Source of the DNA: Streptomyces syringium
GTDB taxonomy: Bacteria; Actinomycetota; Actinomycetes; Streptomycetales; Streptomycetaceae
Reading direction: 5' to 3'
NCBI RefSeq assembly: GCF_017876625.1
Contig: NZ_JAGIOH010000001.1
Span: forward strand, 5,973,501 to 6,037,500
DNA length: 64,000 bases
Below, piece after piece: positions 29,787 through 37,988 of this stretch. A program made the position numbers and the translations under genes. The notes beneath the pieces were generated by a model. That model was not told the DNA's origin. It was given only the letters and a program-made list of their open reading frames with translations, and made no database searches. How positions within the stretch are numbered: position 1 is the first letter of the stretch; every line of letters starts with the position of its first letter.

Positions 29787-30698
29787 TCAGGCAGGCCGTA
29801 GGTGATCGCCGGGGCGGAAGGCCATCACCATCTGCCCGACGGACATCACCGGGCCCGCCTCGCTACGGCTCTCGCCCTCGAAGATCACCGAGTCGCCGAG
29901 CGACCGGGACAGCGTGATGCGGTGTTCGACCACGTCGCCGGGGAGTACGGGGCGGTGGAAGACCGCCTGCGACACGGAGCCGAACAGCATCACCTGGCTG
30001 CGGGCGTCCGGTGCCGCCGCCGAGGCGAGCAGCCCGGCGGACTGGCCCCAGGACTCGACCAGCAGCGACGCCGGGTAGGCCAGGTCCTGGCCGGGGGTGA
30101 GGTCCGCGTACCAGGGCTCGTTGTGCGTGACGGCCTTGACCACGGTGATCCGCTCGCCCGGTACGAGGGCCGTGATCCGGTCGACCAGCAGCATCGGATA
30201 CCGGTGCGGCAGCAGGCTCGCCACCTCGGGCAGCCCCGCCTCACCGCCCGCCCGCGTGGCCACGGGCGGAGCATCAGTGCCGGCGTCCAGTGATTGCGGG
30301 GCACTGCCCGCGGCGCGGTAGCGCAGTCTGACGGACGCGGCGGCGCCGCGCGCGGTGGTGGCGGTCGCCGACAGCCGCCAGTCGCCGTCCTTCCGGCGCC
30401 ACTTCAGCGCGAAGTCCAGGACGTCGCCGGGGAAGGCCGGCCCGGTCAACCGGGCCGACTCCACGGCCGCCAGCTCGACCGGCTCCGGGGCCGTGGCCAG
30501 CGCACTGCGGTGCGCGCAGTCGACCACGCACACCCCGGGAAAGATCGGGAAGTCCGGGTAGTGACCGGCGAACACCGGCTCGTCGGGGGAGACGGTGAAC
30601 CGGGTCGCAGCGTCCCCGTCGTCCCCCCGGGGGGAGACGACGGACACCCGGCCGGCCACCGGGCTGATGCCGGACTCCCGGGTCAGGGTCCCGGTCAT
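29787..30698 (-). CDS. Double hot-dog dehydratase (FabA/FabZ-like)
   Basis: 303 aa with two FabA/Z-like hot-dog domains. The first (~15-125) has FAGHYPDFPIFPG, equivalent to the FxGHFPxxPxxPG motif. The second (~155-303) has SLLPHRYPMLLVDRI with the catalytic His region of FabZ and FHRPVLPGDVVEHRI. Such proteins dehydrate beta-hydroxyacyl-ACP to enoyl-ACP; without an enoyl reductase in the window, double bonds would be kept and a polyene would build up. Its ATG overlaps the upstream gene's stop (ATGA). It and the other hot-dog protein at 31795 may act on different chain lengths. Confidence 0.82.
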   Translation of the reverse strand: MTGTLTRESGISPVAGRVSVVSPRGDDGDAATRFTVSPDEPVFAGHYPDFPIFPGVCVVDCAHRSALATAPEPVELAAVESARLTGPAFPGDVLDFALKWRRKDGDWRLSATATTARGAAASVRLRYRAAGSAPQSLDAGTDAPPVATRAGGEAGLPEVASLLPHRYPMLLVDRITALVPGERITVVKAVTHNEPWYADLTPGQDLAYPASLLVESWGQSAGLLASAAAPDARSQVMLFGSVSQAVFHRPVLPGDVVEHRITLSRSLGDSVIFEGESRSEAGPVMSVGQMVMAFRPGDHLRPA

Positions 30699-31798
30699 GA
30701 CGCCGCCAGCCGCAGCACCGCGCAGGACAGCGAGCCGTCCCGGTCGACGGAGGTGGCCACCGCGAGCCGGCCGGCCGCCTCGGCGTCACCGTCGGCGGTG
30801 GCCAGCAGCATCGCGATCTGGAACGCGCCGGAGGCGGCCGAGACATCGCCCAGCGCGCCGACGCCCGGCACCCGCTCCAACGCCCGCTCGCCCACGACCG
30901 ACGCCAGCACCTCGCGCTCCACCACCCCGGCCACGCCGGGGGCCTCGCTGTGACTGGCCGCCCACACCTCCTCGGCCGCGCCGCCGGACGCGGCGAGCGC
31001 GGACCGTACACAGGCCTCCAGCGTCGCCCGCAGATCCTCCCCGAACGCCACCCGTGACTCGACCGCCAGGATCTCGGCGAGCGCGGGACGCTCCGGGCTG
31101 CACGCGTCGGCGGGCTGGATCAGCAGCATCGCGCAGCCCTCGCCGAGCGCCGGATCCTCTCCACCGGACGCCCTGCTGTGCCGCTCCAGCCAGTAGCGGG
31201 CCGAGGAGAACTCCTCCGCCGCACCGCACAGCACCGACTCGGCCCGCCCGGACGACAGCAGCCGCGTCGCGTAGTTCACCGCCGACAGGCTGGCCGTCCG
31301 GCCGCCCGCGAGGGTGGTGTTGGGCCCGCGCATGCCGTACCAGATCGCGCACTGGCCCGCCGCGCAGTTCATCACCGCGTTGGGCATCTGCGCCGGGTCG
31401 ACGTCGAACGGCCGCGCACCCACCAGGGAGCTGCGGGTGAAGTCCATCATGCTGGCGACGCTGCCCGTCGTGGTGCCCAGCACCAGCGCGGCCCGGTCCC
31501 CGGTCTCCCGGTCCCGGTCGGCCTGCGGCTGCTCCAGCAGGGCGCCCACGGTGGTCACCGCGAGCCCGGTCACCCGGTCCATGGACCGGGTGCCCTTCTT
31601 GCCCAGCACCTCGCGGACCTCGAAGCCCGGCACCAAATGGGCGTCACCTGCCGGCACCCGCCAGCGCTCGGTGTCCACCGGCGCGGACGTGGCCCGCCCC
31701 TCCCGCAGCCCCTCGGCCAGGGCCTGCGCGCCGATGCCGTACGGGGACACGGCCGACCACGCCGAGATCACCGGCCGGGACGCGGTCACGGCACTCAT
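30695..31798 (-). CDS. Ketosynthase-like protein lacking the active Cys (CLF/KS-beta type)
   Basis: 367 aa from ATG 31798 (ATGA overlap with the hot-dog gene). The thiolase fold is recognisable (VISAWSAVSPYGIGAQALAE; ALVLGTTTGSVASMMDF; GEGCAMLLI), but the nucleophile region reads TTLAGGRTASLSAVN with no cysteine, and the second His motif is replaced (GALGDVSAASGAF). It is therefore probably a chain-length-factor-like partner of one of the active ketosynthases encoded upstream in the operon. Confidence 0.8.
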   Translation of the reverse strand: MSAVTASRPVISAWSAVSPYGIGAQALAEGLREGRATSAPVDTERWRVPAGDAHLVPGFEVREVLGKKGTRSMDRVTGLAVTTVGALLEQPQADRDRETGDRAALVLGTTTGSVASMMDFTRSSLVGARPFDVDPAQMPNAVMNCAAGQCAIWYGMRGPNTTLAGGRTASLSAVNYATRLLSSGRAESVLCGAAEEFSSARYWLERHSRASGGEDPALGEGCAMLLIQPADACSPERPALAEILAVESRVAFGEDLRATLEACVRSALAASGGAAEEVWAASHSEAPGVAGVVEREVLASVVGERALERVPGVGALGDVSAASGAFQIAMLLATADGDAEAAGRLAVATSVDRDGSLSCAVLRLAAS

Positions 31799-32805
31799 GC
31801 GTCCACCCGCTTCGGGGTGCTCAGCGCGGAGACCGTCGCCTCGTCGAAGGTCGCCATCGACCACTCGTTGGGGGCGTGCTCGGTGAGATAGCCGTGGGTG
31901 ATGGTGCCGGTCACGGTCCGCACCAGCTCGCCGTCACGGATGACGTAGCAGTCCATCCGCGCGGTGTAGAGAAGGCTCTTGAAGACGTTCTCGATGGTGT
32001 AGACGGTGTAGAGCTCCTCCTCCATCAGCGTCTCGTCGAGCAGCCGCAGCTCCGACTGGGTGACGACCGGGATCCAGTTCCGGGTGTCCAGAACCTCCTT
32101 GATGGCAAGGCCGCGGGAGGCGAGGAAGAGGTCCTCGACCTCCTCCATCACCCGCAGGAAGCCCGACATCTGCACCCGGTCGTTGAAGTGGCAGTAGAAG
32201 TAGGGCATCCGCCAGCGCCAGCCGAACGCGTTGTCCTCACCGATCAGCTCGTCGAGCACCGGGTCCGAACCGACGGTCCCGCGGCCCTCGACCAGGCTGC
32301 CGTACGGGCTCGGGGTCGCGGCCAGCTCCAGCCGGTCCCCGCTGCCCAGGGTGCGCACGGCGAACCGCTCCAGGCCCGCCGGGTACGCCTCGGACGCGGC
32401 GATGTGGTCGTCGATCCGCAGCGCCACCCGCACCGTGGACGTGGCGCACTTCAGACGCTCCCCGTCCCGCTCGACGAACTGCGCGACCTTGAAGGTGAAC
32501 TCGGTGGCGCCGTCCTTCGTCGCCGGGGTGACCTCCGCCTCCACCTCGTCGTCGACGTCCAGCAGCGCACCGAGCCGGGAGCGCAGCTCCACGACCTCGA
32601 AGCCCAGGCCGAAGCGCTTGTACATCGAGCCGACGGACAGCCCCGCCGCGCGGAAGTGGCTCAGGACGGCCGCTTCCGCGACGTAGTTGATGTGCTTGAA
32701 GCCGATCGCGAAGCTGATGTTGTTGCCCTCGAAGACGGGGCGCAGCCGGGTCGTGGTCGGGTTGTCCAGCAGCGCCGCCACAGCGGGATCGAGCACCGGG
32801 CTCAT
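31795..32805 (-). CDS. Double hot-dog protein (thioesterase/dehydratase-like)
   Basis: 336 aa with two hot-dog halves. The first half (SFAIGFKHINYVAEAAVLSH, FRAAGLSVGSMYKRFGLGFE, VVELRSRLGALLDVDDEVEA) looks like a 4-hydroxybenzoyl-CoA thioesterase-type domain; the second (FYCHFNDRVQMSGFLRVMEE, LPxx absent) is more divergent. The pattern resembles hot-dog proteins annotated as dehydratases in cinnamoyl/polyene-acyl clusters. It probably works with the FabA/Z-like enzyme on the acyl chain; thioesterase activity cannot be excluded. Confidence 0.65.
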   Translation of the reverse strand: MSPVLDPAVAALLDNPTTTRLRPVFEGNNISFAIGFKHINYVAEAAVLSHFRAAGLSVGSMYKRFGLGFEVVELRSRLGALLDVDDEVEAEVTPATKDGATEFTFKVAQFVERDGERLKCATSTVRVALRIDDHIAASEAYPAGLERFAVRTLGSGDRLELAATPSPYGSLVEGRGTVGSDPVLDELIGEDNAFGWRWRMPYFYCHFNDRVQMSGFLRVMEEVEDLFLASRGLAIKEVLDTRNWIPVVTQSELRLLDETLMEEELYTVYTIENVFKSLLYTARMDCYVIRDGELVRTVTGTITHGYLTEHAPNEWSMATFDEATVSALSTPKRVDA

Positions 32806-32851
32806 CGCTGACTCCTTCAGTTCGGTTCTCTTGGGGATTTCTTGTTCGTGT

Positions 32852-33601
32852 TCAGGCGGCCGGGCTGAGCCGGGCCGGTACGCGGTCGAGGAACGCGTGC
32901 ACCGCCTCGACGAAGGCGCGCGGCCGGTCGAGCATCGGGAAGTGGCCGCCCTCGGGCAGGATCAGCGCCTCGCCCGCGGGCAGGTCCGCGGCCAGCTGCC
33001 GGGCCTCGGCGACGGGCGCGGTGACGTCCTGCTCCGCGCCGATCACCAGAGCGGGCACGGTGATGAGATCCAGCCGCAGCCGCGGCGAGTTGAGATAGGC
33101 GTCGAAGAACCGCAGCCACCCGTAGGGGCCGATCCACTCGCAGAGCCTGCGTGCCATGTCGGCCCGCAGGTCCGGCTGCACGGGCCGGTCCCCGGCCTGC
33201 AGCCGGATGGCCTCCGACATGGTCTCGGGGAAGCTGTCCAGCAGTGGCGCGATCATGTTCCAGTGGAAGTCGCCCGGGTCACGCCGGTAGAACGGCGTCA
33301 CCACGACCACCCCCGCCATCCCGGGCCGCTCGCCCGCCAGCGCACGGCGGGCGAGCAGCTCCAGCAGGGGCAGCGCGGTGAACGAGTGGGCGACCACCAG
33401 GTCCGGCCCGCCGGGCACGGCGGACAGGATCTCCGCGAGCCGGCCCGCCGAGTCGGTCTCGAAGCGCCAGGCGTCGATCCCGTCGCTGCGCCACGGCAGA
33501 TCGGGGGCGTGCACCCGCACATCGGCAGGGAAGTGCTCGTGGGTGCGCGACCAGATGGCACCGTTGTTGCCGAGCCCGTGCAGCAGCACGACCTGTTTCA
33601 T
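32852..33601 (-). CDS. Alpha/beta hydrolase
   Basis: 249 aa from ATG 33601, overlapping the previous stop (ATGA). VVLLHGLGNNGAIWSRT is the oxyanion strand-loop, LVVAHSFTALPLLELL carries the nucleophile serine (A-H-S-F-T instead of GxSxG), ALVIGAEQDVTAPVAEA the acid, and LPEGGHFPMLDRP the His. Possible roles are hydrolytic release or editing of acyl-ACP, or cleavage of an ester in the product. It sits inside the ketosynthase operon, which favours acyl-chain work. Confidence 0.8.
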   Translation of the reverse strand: MKQVVLLHGLGNNGAIWSRTHEHFPADVRVHAPDLPWRSDGIDAWRFETDSAGRLAEILSAVPGGPDLVVAHSFTALPLLELLARRALAGERPGMAGVVVVTPFYRRDPGDFHWNMIAPLLDSFPETMSEAIRLQAGDRPVQPDLRADMARRLCEWIGPYGWLRFFDAYLNSPRLRLDLITVPALVIGAEQDVTAPVAEARQLAADLPAGEALILPEGGHFPMLDRPRAFVEAVHAFLDRVPARLSPAA

Positions 33602-34506
33602 GAGGACGGCCCGCAGGGGGTGAGGGCGAGTCCGGCGGAGGGCGCACCGGCACCGCCGAGCAGCGCGTACACCGGCTCGGTGCGGCCCGTGGCGGCCCAG
33701 CCGGCGGCCGCCGCGCACTGCAGGACGCCCAGCGCGCCGGAGCACTCGCCCCAGCCGTGCAGGCCGAAGTGCTCCGCGCCGACCGGTACGAGCGCCGGGT
33801 CGTCGGTGAGCCACCCGGCGGCGCCGGGAGCCGTGCGGGCGAGCTCGTCCGCGCAGGCGGCGAGCGAGGCGCCCCGGACCGCCGGACCGAGCGTGACCTT
33901 GGCCCGGGTGCTCTCGGCGGTCCGGCCGAGGACCACGGCCGCGCCGCCGTCCACGACGGGTCCGCCCACGAGCGCCCGCGTCACGTCGTTGTCGGGCTCC
34001 ACGCCCAGGACGAGCATGTGGTCGGCGCGCCCGGACCGGACGGTCAGGGCCGCCCAGCGCACCGCGTCCAGACCGGAGGTGACGCCGTTGCACACCGTCA
34101 GGTTCGGGCCGCGCAGATCGAAGCGGATCGCGGCCTCCGAGGCGGTGATGTTGCTGGAGGCGTTCGGGGTGTCCATCGGGCTGAGCCCGGTGGTGCCCTC
34201 CTTCGCGATGGTCGCGACCGCCCGGCAGACCGTGTCGGCGTTGCCGAGGTTGGTGCTGACGACGATGCCGACCCGCTCGCCGGGCACGGTGAGCCCGCCG
34301 TCGTCCAGCAGCCCCGCGTCGGCCAGCGCGGCCGACGCCAGGCACAGCCCGATCTGCGTGGCCCGGTCCTTGTAGCGCAGCCCCTTCTTGCCGATCAGGG
34401 CGGCGGGGTCGACGGGGTCCGCGCCGGACACGGCGGGCCCGAGCAGCCCCTGGGGGTCGGTGAGCCCGGGCAGCAGCAGCCCCACACCGGTGATCGCGAC
34501 GCTCAT
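33598..34506 (-). CDS. Short degenerate ketosynthase (302 aa, no active Cys)
   Basis: 302 aa, about 100 residues shorter than a usual KS. It starts like a KS (VAITGVGLLLPGLTDPQGLL) and keeps the fold (ERVGIVVSTNLGNADTVCRA; GPNLTVCNGVTSGLDAVRWA), but the nucleophile position aligns with Val, the HGTGT loop is missing, and only LHGWGECSGALG remains near the second His. It is likely a non-catalytic partner subunit of the adjacent ketosynthase at 34503, to which it is coupled by ATGA. Confidence 0.75.
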   Translation of the reverse strand: MSVAITGVGLLLPGLTDPQGLLGPAVSGADPVDPAALIGKKGLRYKDRATQIGLCLASAALADAGLLDDGGLTVPGERVGIVVSTNLGNADTVCRAVATIAKEGTTGLSPMDTPNASSNITASEAAIRFDLRGPNLTVCNGVTSGLDAVRWAALTVRSGRADHMLVLGVEPDNDVTRALVGGPVVDGGAAVVLGRTAESTRAKVTLGPAVRGASLAACADELARTAPGAAGWLTDDPALVPVGAEHFGLHGWGECSGALGVLQCAAAAGWAATGRTEPVYALLGGAGAPSAGLALTPCGPSS

Positions 34507-35630
34507 GCCGCACCCGCCACGATCGCCACGGCGTTGACGCCGCCGAACCCGAAGGCGTTGACCTGGGCGACCCCTACCGGCTCGGCCAGCGGGGTGTCGG
34601 TGACCAGTCGCAGCCCAGCCGCCTCCGGCAGCGGGTCGGCCAGCCCGGCGATCGGCGGTATCCGCCCGGACGCGATGGCGGACAGGGCCACCAGCAGGCT
34701 CATCAGCCCGGCCGAACCGGACGTGTGGCCGGTCTGCGACTTGATGCCGGTCAGGGCCGGCCGCGCCCCGGCGAAGACCTCGGCGGTCACCTTGGCCTCC
34801 ATGAGGTCGTTGACGGGGGTCCCGGTGGCGTGCAACAGCACCAGATCGATATCGCCCGGGGCGGCCTTCGCCGCCTCGTGGGCCTGCCGGATGGACGCCG
34901 TGATGCCCTCCCGGTCCGGCGCCGTGGGATGCACGGCGTCGCAGTTGACGGCCACCGACCGCAGCCAGCCGCGCACCGGGCGGCCCGGGGCCGCCTCCCG
35001 GCGCAGCACGACCGCGACCGCCCCCTCGCCGAGGATGGTGCCCTGCCGCTCCCGGTCGAACGGGCGCACGGCGGGGGGCGGGTCGAACTGCACCCGGTCG
35101 GCCTGGCCGAACATCGACTCGGTCACCGCGTCGCAGCCGGCCACGATGACCGTGTCCGCCTCGCCCTGCTCCAGCAGGTCCCAGCCCAGGGCCAGCGCGT
35201 ACAGCGAGGCCGAGCAGGCGCCGGCGAACGTATGGGCGTCCAGCGCCCCGAACCGCTCCCGCAGCGCGGGACCGAAGTCCAGGTCCGCGGCGTCGAAGGG
35301 GATGCCGTCGCGCCACCACAGCTCCAGCGACCGCAGCTCCCGCAGGCCCGTGCCGACCAGGACCGGCACGCCGCTGAGGTCCTCGCCGAGACCGGCGTCC
35401 GCCGCTGCCTGCCGCACGGCCTCGATGAGGAAGCGGGTGGCCCGGCCGGGCTCGTCGCCCTCACCGGACCGGTCGTCGATCTCGAAGAGCTGCTGTGCCT
35501 TGAACTTCTCCCGGTCGAAACCGCGCAGCGGTGCGAGCCCGCTCACGCCCGCGCACAGTCCGGCGAAGATCTCATCGGGGGTGTCCCCGATGCTCGCCAC
35601 CGCACCGACCCCGGTGATCGGAAAACTCAT
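34503..35630 (-). CDS. 3-oxoacyl-ACP synthase (active ketosynthase, KS-alpha type)
   Basis: 375 aa. All catalytic residues are present: Cys in HTFAGACSASLYALAL, His in LLHATGTPVNDLMEAKV and His in KSQTGHTSGSAGLMSL. The C-terminal VNAFGFGGVNAVAIVAG is typical. It would condense malonyl-ACP with the growing chain. Coupled on both sides by ATGA overlaps to another active KS and to the degenerate KS, suggesting equimolar subunits of heterodimers. Confidence 0.9.
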   Translation of the reverse strand: MSFPITGVGAVASIGDTPDEIFAGLCAGVSGLAPLRGFDREKFKAQQLFEIDDRSGEGDEPGRATRFLIEAVRQAAADAGLGEDLSGVPVLVGTGLRELRSLELWWRDGIPFDAADLDFGPALRERFGALDAHTFAGACSASLYALALGWDLLEQGEADTVIVAGCDAVTESMFGQADRVQFDPPPAVRPFDRERQGTILGEGAVAVVLRREAAPGRPVRGWLRSVAVNCDAVHPTAPDREGITASIRQAHEAAKAAPGDIDLVLLHATGTPVNDLMEAKVTAEVFAGARPALTGIKSQTGHTSGSAGLMSLLVALSAIASGRIPPIAGLADPLPEAAGLRLVTDTPLAEPVGVAQVNAFGFGGVNAVAIVAGAA

Positions 35631-36895
35631 GCCGCGTTCTCCCGGCTCTCCTGGCCCTCCTCGTATTTGCCGAGGATGACGATCGCGTTGTTGCCGCCGA
35701 AAGCCAGACCGTTGTTCTGCACGACCCGCAGATCCGCCTCGACCGCGTGGTTCGGCACGCAGTCGATCTCGCACTCGGGGTCGGTCTCGGTGTGGTTGAT
35801 CGTCGGCGGGATGAAGCCGTGGGCGATGGCGAGCCCGCTGGCGATCGCGCCGAGCGCGCTCGCGGCCCCCATCGTGTGGCCGAGCATCGACTTCAGCGAG
35901 ATCGTGCGCGGCGGGGCGGTGCCGAAGATATCCCGGATGGCGCGCGCCTCGGTGATGTCGTTGGCCTTGGTGCCGGTGCCGTGCGCCGAGATCAGATCGA
36001 CCTCCTCGGGCTTCACGCCGGCGTTCTTCAGCGCGATGTCCATGCAGCTCGCGACGCTGGCGCCGTTCGGGGCGACCTGGTGGTACGCATCGCAGTTGAG
36101 CCCGTAGCCGAGCACCTCGGCGTAGATCGTGGCGCCGCGCGCCAGCGCCGAGTCCAGGCGCTCCAGGACCAGGACGCCCGCGCCCTCGCCGGTGAGGATG
36201 CCCTTGCGGTTGACGTCGAAGGGCTGGCAGCACTCCGGCGCGATGGTGCCCAGCCGGTAGAAGCCCGTGAAGGTCTTGCGGCACATCGCGTCGGCGCCGC
36301 CGCACAGCGCGAACTCCGCCTCGCCGGAGCTCACCGCGTCGAAGCCGTACCCGATCGCGTAGTTGCCCGCCGAGCAGGCCGTTGCGATGGTCTGCGCCTC
36401 CACGTTCGTCAGCCCGAGCTCCTGGGCGATGGCCGTCGACAGGCGCACCGGGGACACCCGGCGGACGACCTCGGGGTCCATCCGCTCGGGCCCGTCGGCG
36501 AGTTCGACGGCCACCAGCTGGTCGAGCTCGTAGGACTCGCCGTCGGTGGTGCCCAGCGAGATCAGCCCCCGCCGGCCGGCGAGCTGCGCGGGCTCCAGCC
36601 CGGCGTCCTGAAGGGCCATCCGGGCCGCGCCGACCGCGAAGCGGCTCGCGCGGCCGAGAGAGGAAATGGGGGTGTTGTGCACCCACTGCCCGGGATCGAA
36701 CGAGGAGACCTCACAGCCGTTGCTGTGCGCGAAGCCCTCGACGTCGAATATCGAGATGGGCTTCGCACCACTGCGGCCCGCCTTGAGGCTCTCGGTGAAT
36801 TCGGCGGCACCGATACCGATGCTGGACACCACGCCGAATCCGGTGAGCACCACACGGTGCCTTTCCGGCGCACTGCCGGGAAGCGCTGGGGACAT
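35627..36895 (-). CDS. 3-oxoacyl-ACP synthase (active ketosynthase, KS-alpha type)
   Basis: 422 aa from ATG 36895 with GAAGGA upstream; GTG 36853, preceded by GGAAAGG, is an alternative. FabF-like sequence with intact triad: TIATACSAGNYAIGYGF (Cys), LISAHGTGTKANDITEA (His) and SLKSMLGHTMGAASALGA (His). It is the first gene of the eight-gene leftward operon that ends with the P450. Together with the 34503 enzyme it gives the cluster two catalytic ketosynthases plus two non-catalytic ones, as described for cinnamoyl-lipid type II PKS systems. Confidence 0.92.
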   Translation of the reverse strand: MSPALPGSAPERHRVVLTGFGVVSSIGIGAAEFTESLKAGRSGAKPISIFDVEGFAHSNGCEVSSFDPGQWVHNTPISSLGRASRFAVGAARMALQDAGLEPAQLAGRRGLISLGTTDGESYELDQLVAVELADGPERMDPEVVRRVSPVRLSTAIAQELGLTNVEAQTIATACSAGNYAIGYGFDAVSSGEAEFALCGGADAMCRKTFTGFYRLGTIAPECCQPFDVNRKGILTGEGAGVLVLERLDSALARGATIYAEVLGYGLNCDAYHQVAPNGASVASCMDIALKNAGVKPEEVDLISAHGTGTKANDITEARAIRDIFGTAPPRTISLKSMLGHTMGAASALGAIASGLAIAHGFIPPTINHTETDPECEIDCVPNHAVEADLRVVQNNGLAFGGNNAIVILGKYEEGQESRENAA

Positions 36896-36927
36896 ACCTA
36901 TCCTTCGGTCTGATTGAAGCGCGCCCG

Positions 36928-36938
36928 CAGCAAGCTGC
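36928..36938 (-). promoter_or_regulatory. Dyad motif close to the ketosynthase start
   Basis: GCAGCTTGCTG on the minus strand (36938-36928), 9 bp, then TTCAAT. The start codon at 36895 is so close that a normal 17-18 bp spacer would place the -10 on it. This copy may be an operator within the leader or imply the downstream GTG start. Confidence 0.45.
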
Positions 36939-37017
36939 CATGTCGCGCGTTTATCCGGCAGGTATTCCTGCGGTCGGCCGAGGCCCCGCACCAAAGCCTG
37001 AGGGCATCGTCTGCCAC

Positions 37018-37067
37018 ACGGTGACCGGCACGTCGTGGTCGGCTCAAGTGCCGCTGCAGCAAGCTGC
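37018..37067 (-). promoter_or_regulatory. Cluster-type promoter of the ketosynthase operon
   Basis: Minus strand: GCAGCTTGCTG (37067-37057), 9 bp, TTGAGC (37047-37042), 18 bp, CACCGT (37023-37018). The -10 is weak, but motif and -35 spacing fit. It gives a leader of ~115 nt that contains the second dyad at 36928-36938. Confidence 0.5.
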
Positions 37068-37100
37068 CATGACGCCCGTGACGAGGAGAAGTCGGCCATG

Positions 37101-37149
37101 GCAGCTTGTTGCAGGGCCGATTGCCGGGAATACCGGCCGACCGCAGGAT
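37101..37149 (+). promoter_or_regulatory. Cluster-type promoter of the TE-SDR-NRPS operon
   Basis: GCAGCTTGTTG (37101-37111), 9 bp, TTGCCG (37121-37126), 17-bp spacer, CAGGAT (37144-37149). It drives the 14-kb rightward operon 37220-51280 and is divergent to the ketosynthase promoter. Apart from these sites the 36896-37219 gap holds nothing evident. Confidence 0.65.
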
Positions 37150-37219
37150 GGCACGGGTCGGGCCCAGGTCTGCCCGCAGCCTCCTTCTGTACTTTCGCCG
37201 GAAAAGGAAGACATTGACG

Positions 37220-37975
37220 ATGGCGACCAATACCTTTGCCGGTCCCTTTGCCGACGGCGCCGGGGCCCCGGCGGATTGCGCATTGATCTGCCTGCCCTTC
37301 GCGGGCGGCGGTGCCGGGTTCTACCGGGCCTGGAAGGACCTGAAGGACCTGCCGGCCGGTAGCCCGGCCGTCGTCCCGCTCCAACTGCCCGGCCGCGAGG
37401 AACTCTTCATCGACGAGCCGTTCCGGGACGCCGTGGTGGCCGGCGAGCGACTCGCCGAGCAGGTCGCCGACATCGCCGGACGCTACGGCCGCATCGCCCT
37501 GTTCGGCCACAGCCTCGGCGCCGTGCTCGCCTACGAGATCGCCCGCAACCTCGACGGGGCCGGCACCGGCCGCCCCTGCCACCTCTTCGTCAGCGGATCG
37601 CCGGGCCCGTGGAGCGGGCGCAGCGACCGGGCCACCGGCCTGGACGACGCCGGCTTCCTCGCCCAGGTCGAGTCGTTCGCCGGCTACAAGCACGAGGCGC
37701 TGGAGGACCCCGACATGCGGGAGCTGCTGCTGCCGCTGCTGCGCGCAGACGTCGAGATGCACGAGGACTACAAGCCCGTCTCCAAGGACCCGCTGCACAT
37801 CCCCGTCACCTCGCTGCGCGGCACCGACGACGAGCTGGTCACCCGCGAGCAGGCCGGCGAGTGGCGGGATGCGACCGCCGCGGACTTCGAGCTGGTGGAG
37901 ATCCCCGGCAGCCACATGTACCTGGCCGACGACCCGGCGCCGCTGCTGGCGGCCGTCACCCGGACCCTTGGCTGA
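37220..37975 (+). CDS. Type II thioesterase (second copy)
   Basis: 251 aa from ATG 37220 with GGAAG upstream. CLPFAGGGAGFYRAW, LPGREELF, the nucleophile FGHSLGAVLAYEIA and the C-terminal GSHMYLADD are typical of NRPS/PKS editing thioesterases. It is the first gene of the NRPS operon and only moderately similar to the copy at 20891, so the two probably edit different carriers: this one the NRPS T domains, the other possibly the ACP. Confidence 0.9.
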   Translation: MATNTFAGPFADGAGAPADCALICLPFAGGGAGFYRAWKDLKDLPAGSPAVVPLQLPGREELFIDEPFRDAVVAGERLAEQVADIAGRYGRIALFGHSLGAVLAYEIARNLDGAGTGRPCHLFVSGSPGPWSGRSDRATGLDDAGFLAQVESFAGYKHEALEDPDMRELLLPLLRADVEMHEDYKPVSKDPLHIPVTSLRGTDDELVTREQAGEWRDATAADFELVEIPGSHMYLADDPAPLLAAVTRTLG

Positions 37976-37988
37976 GAGAGGCCGCACC

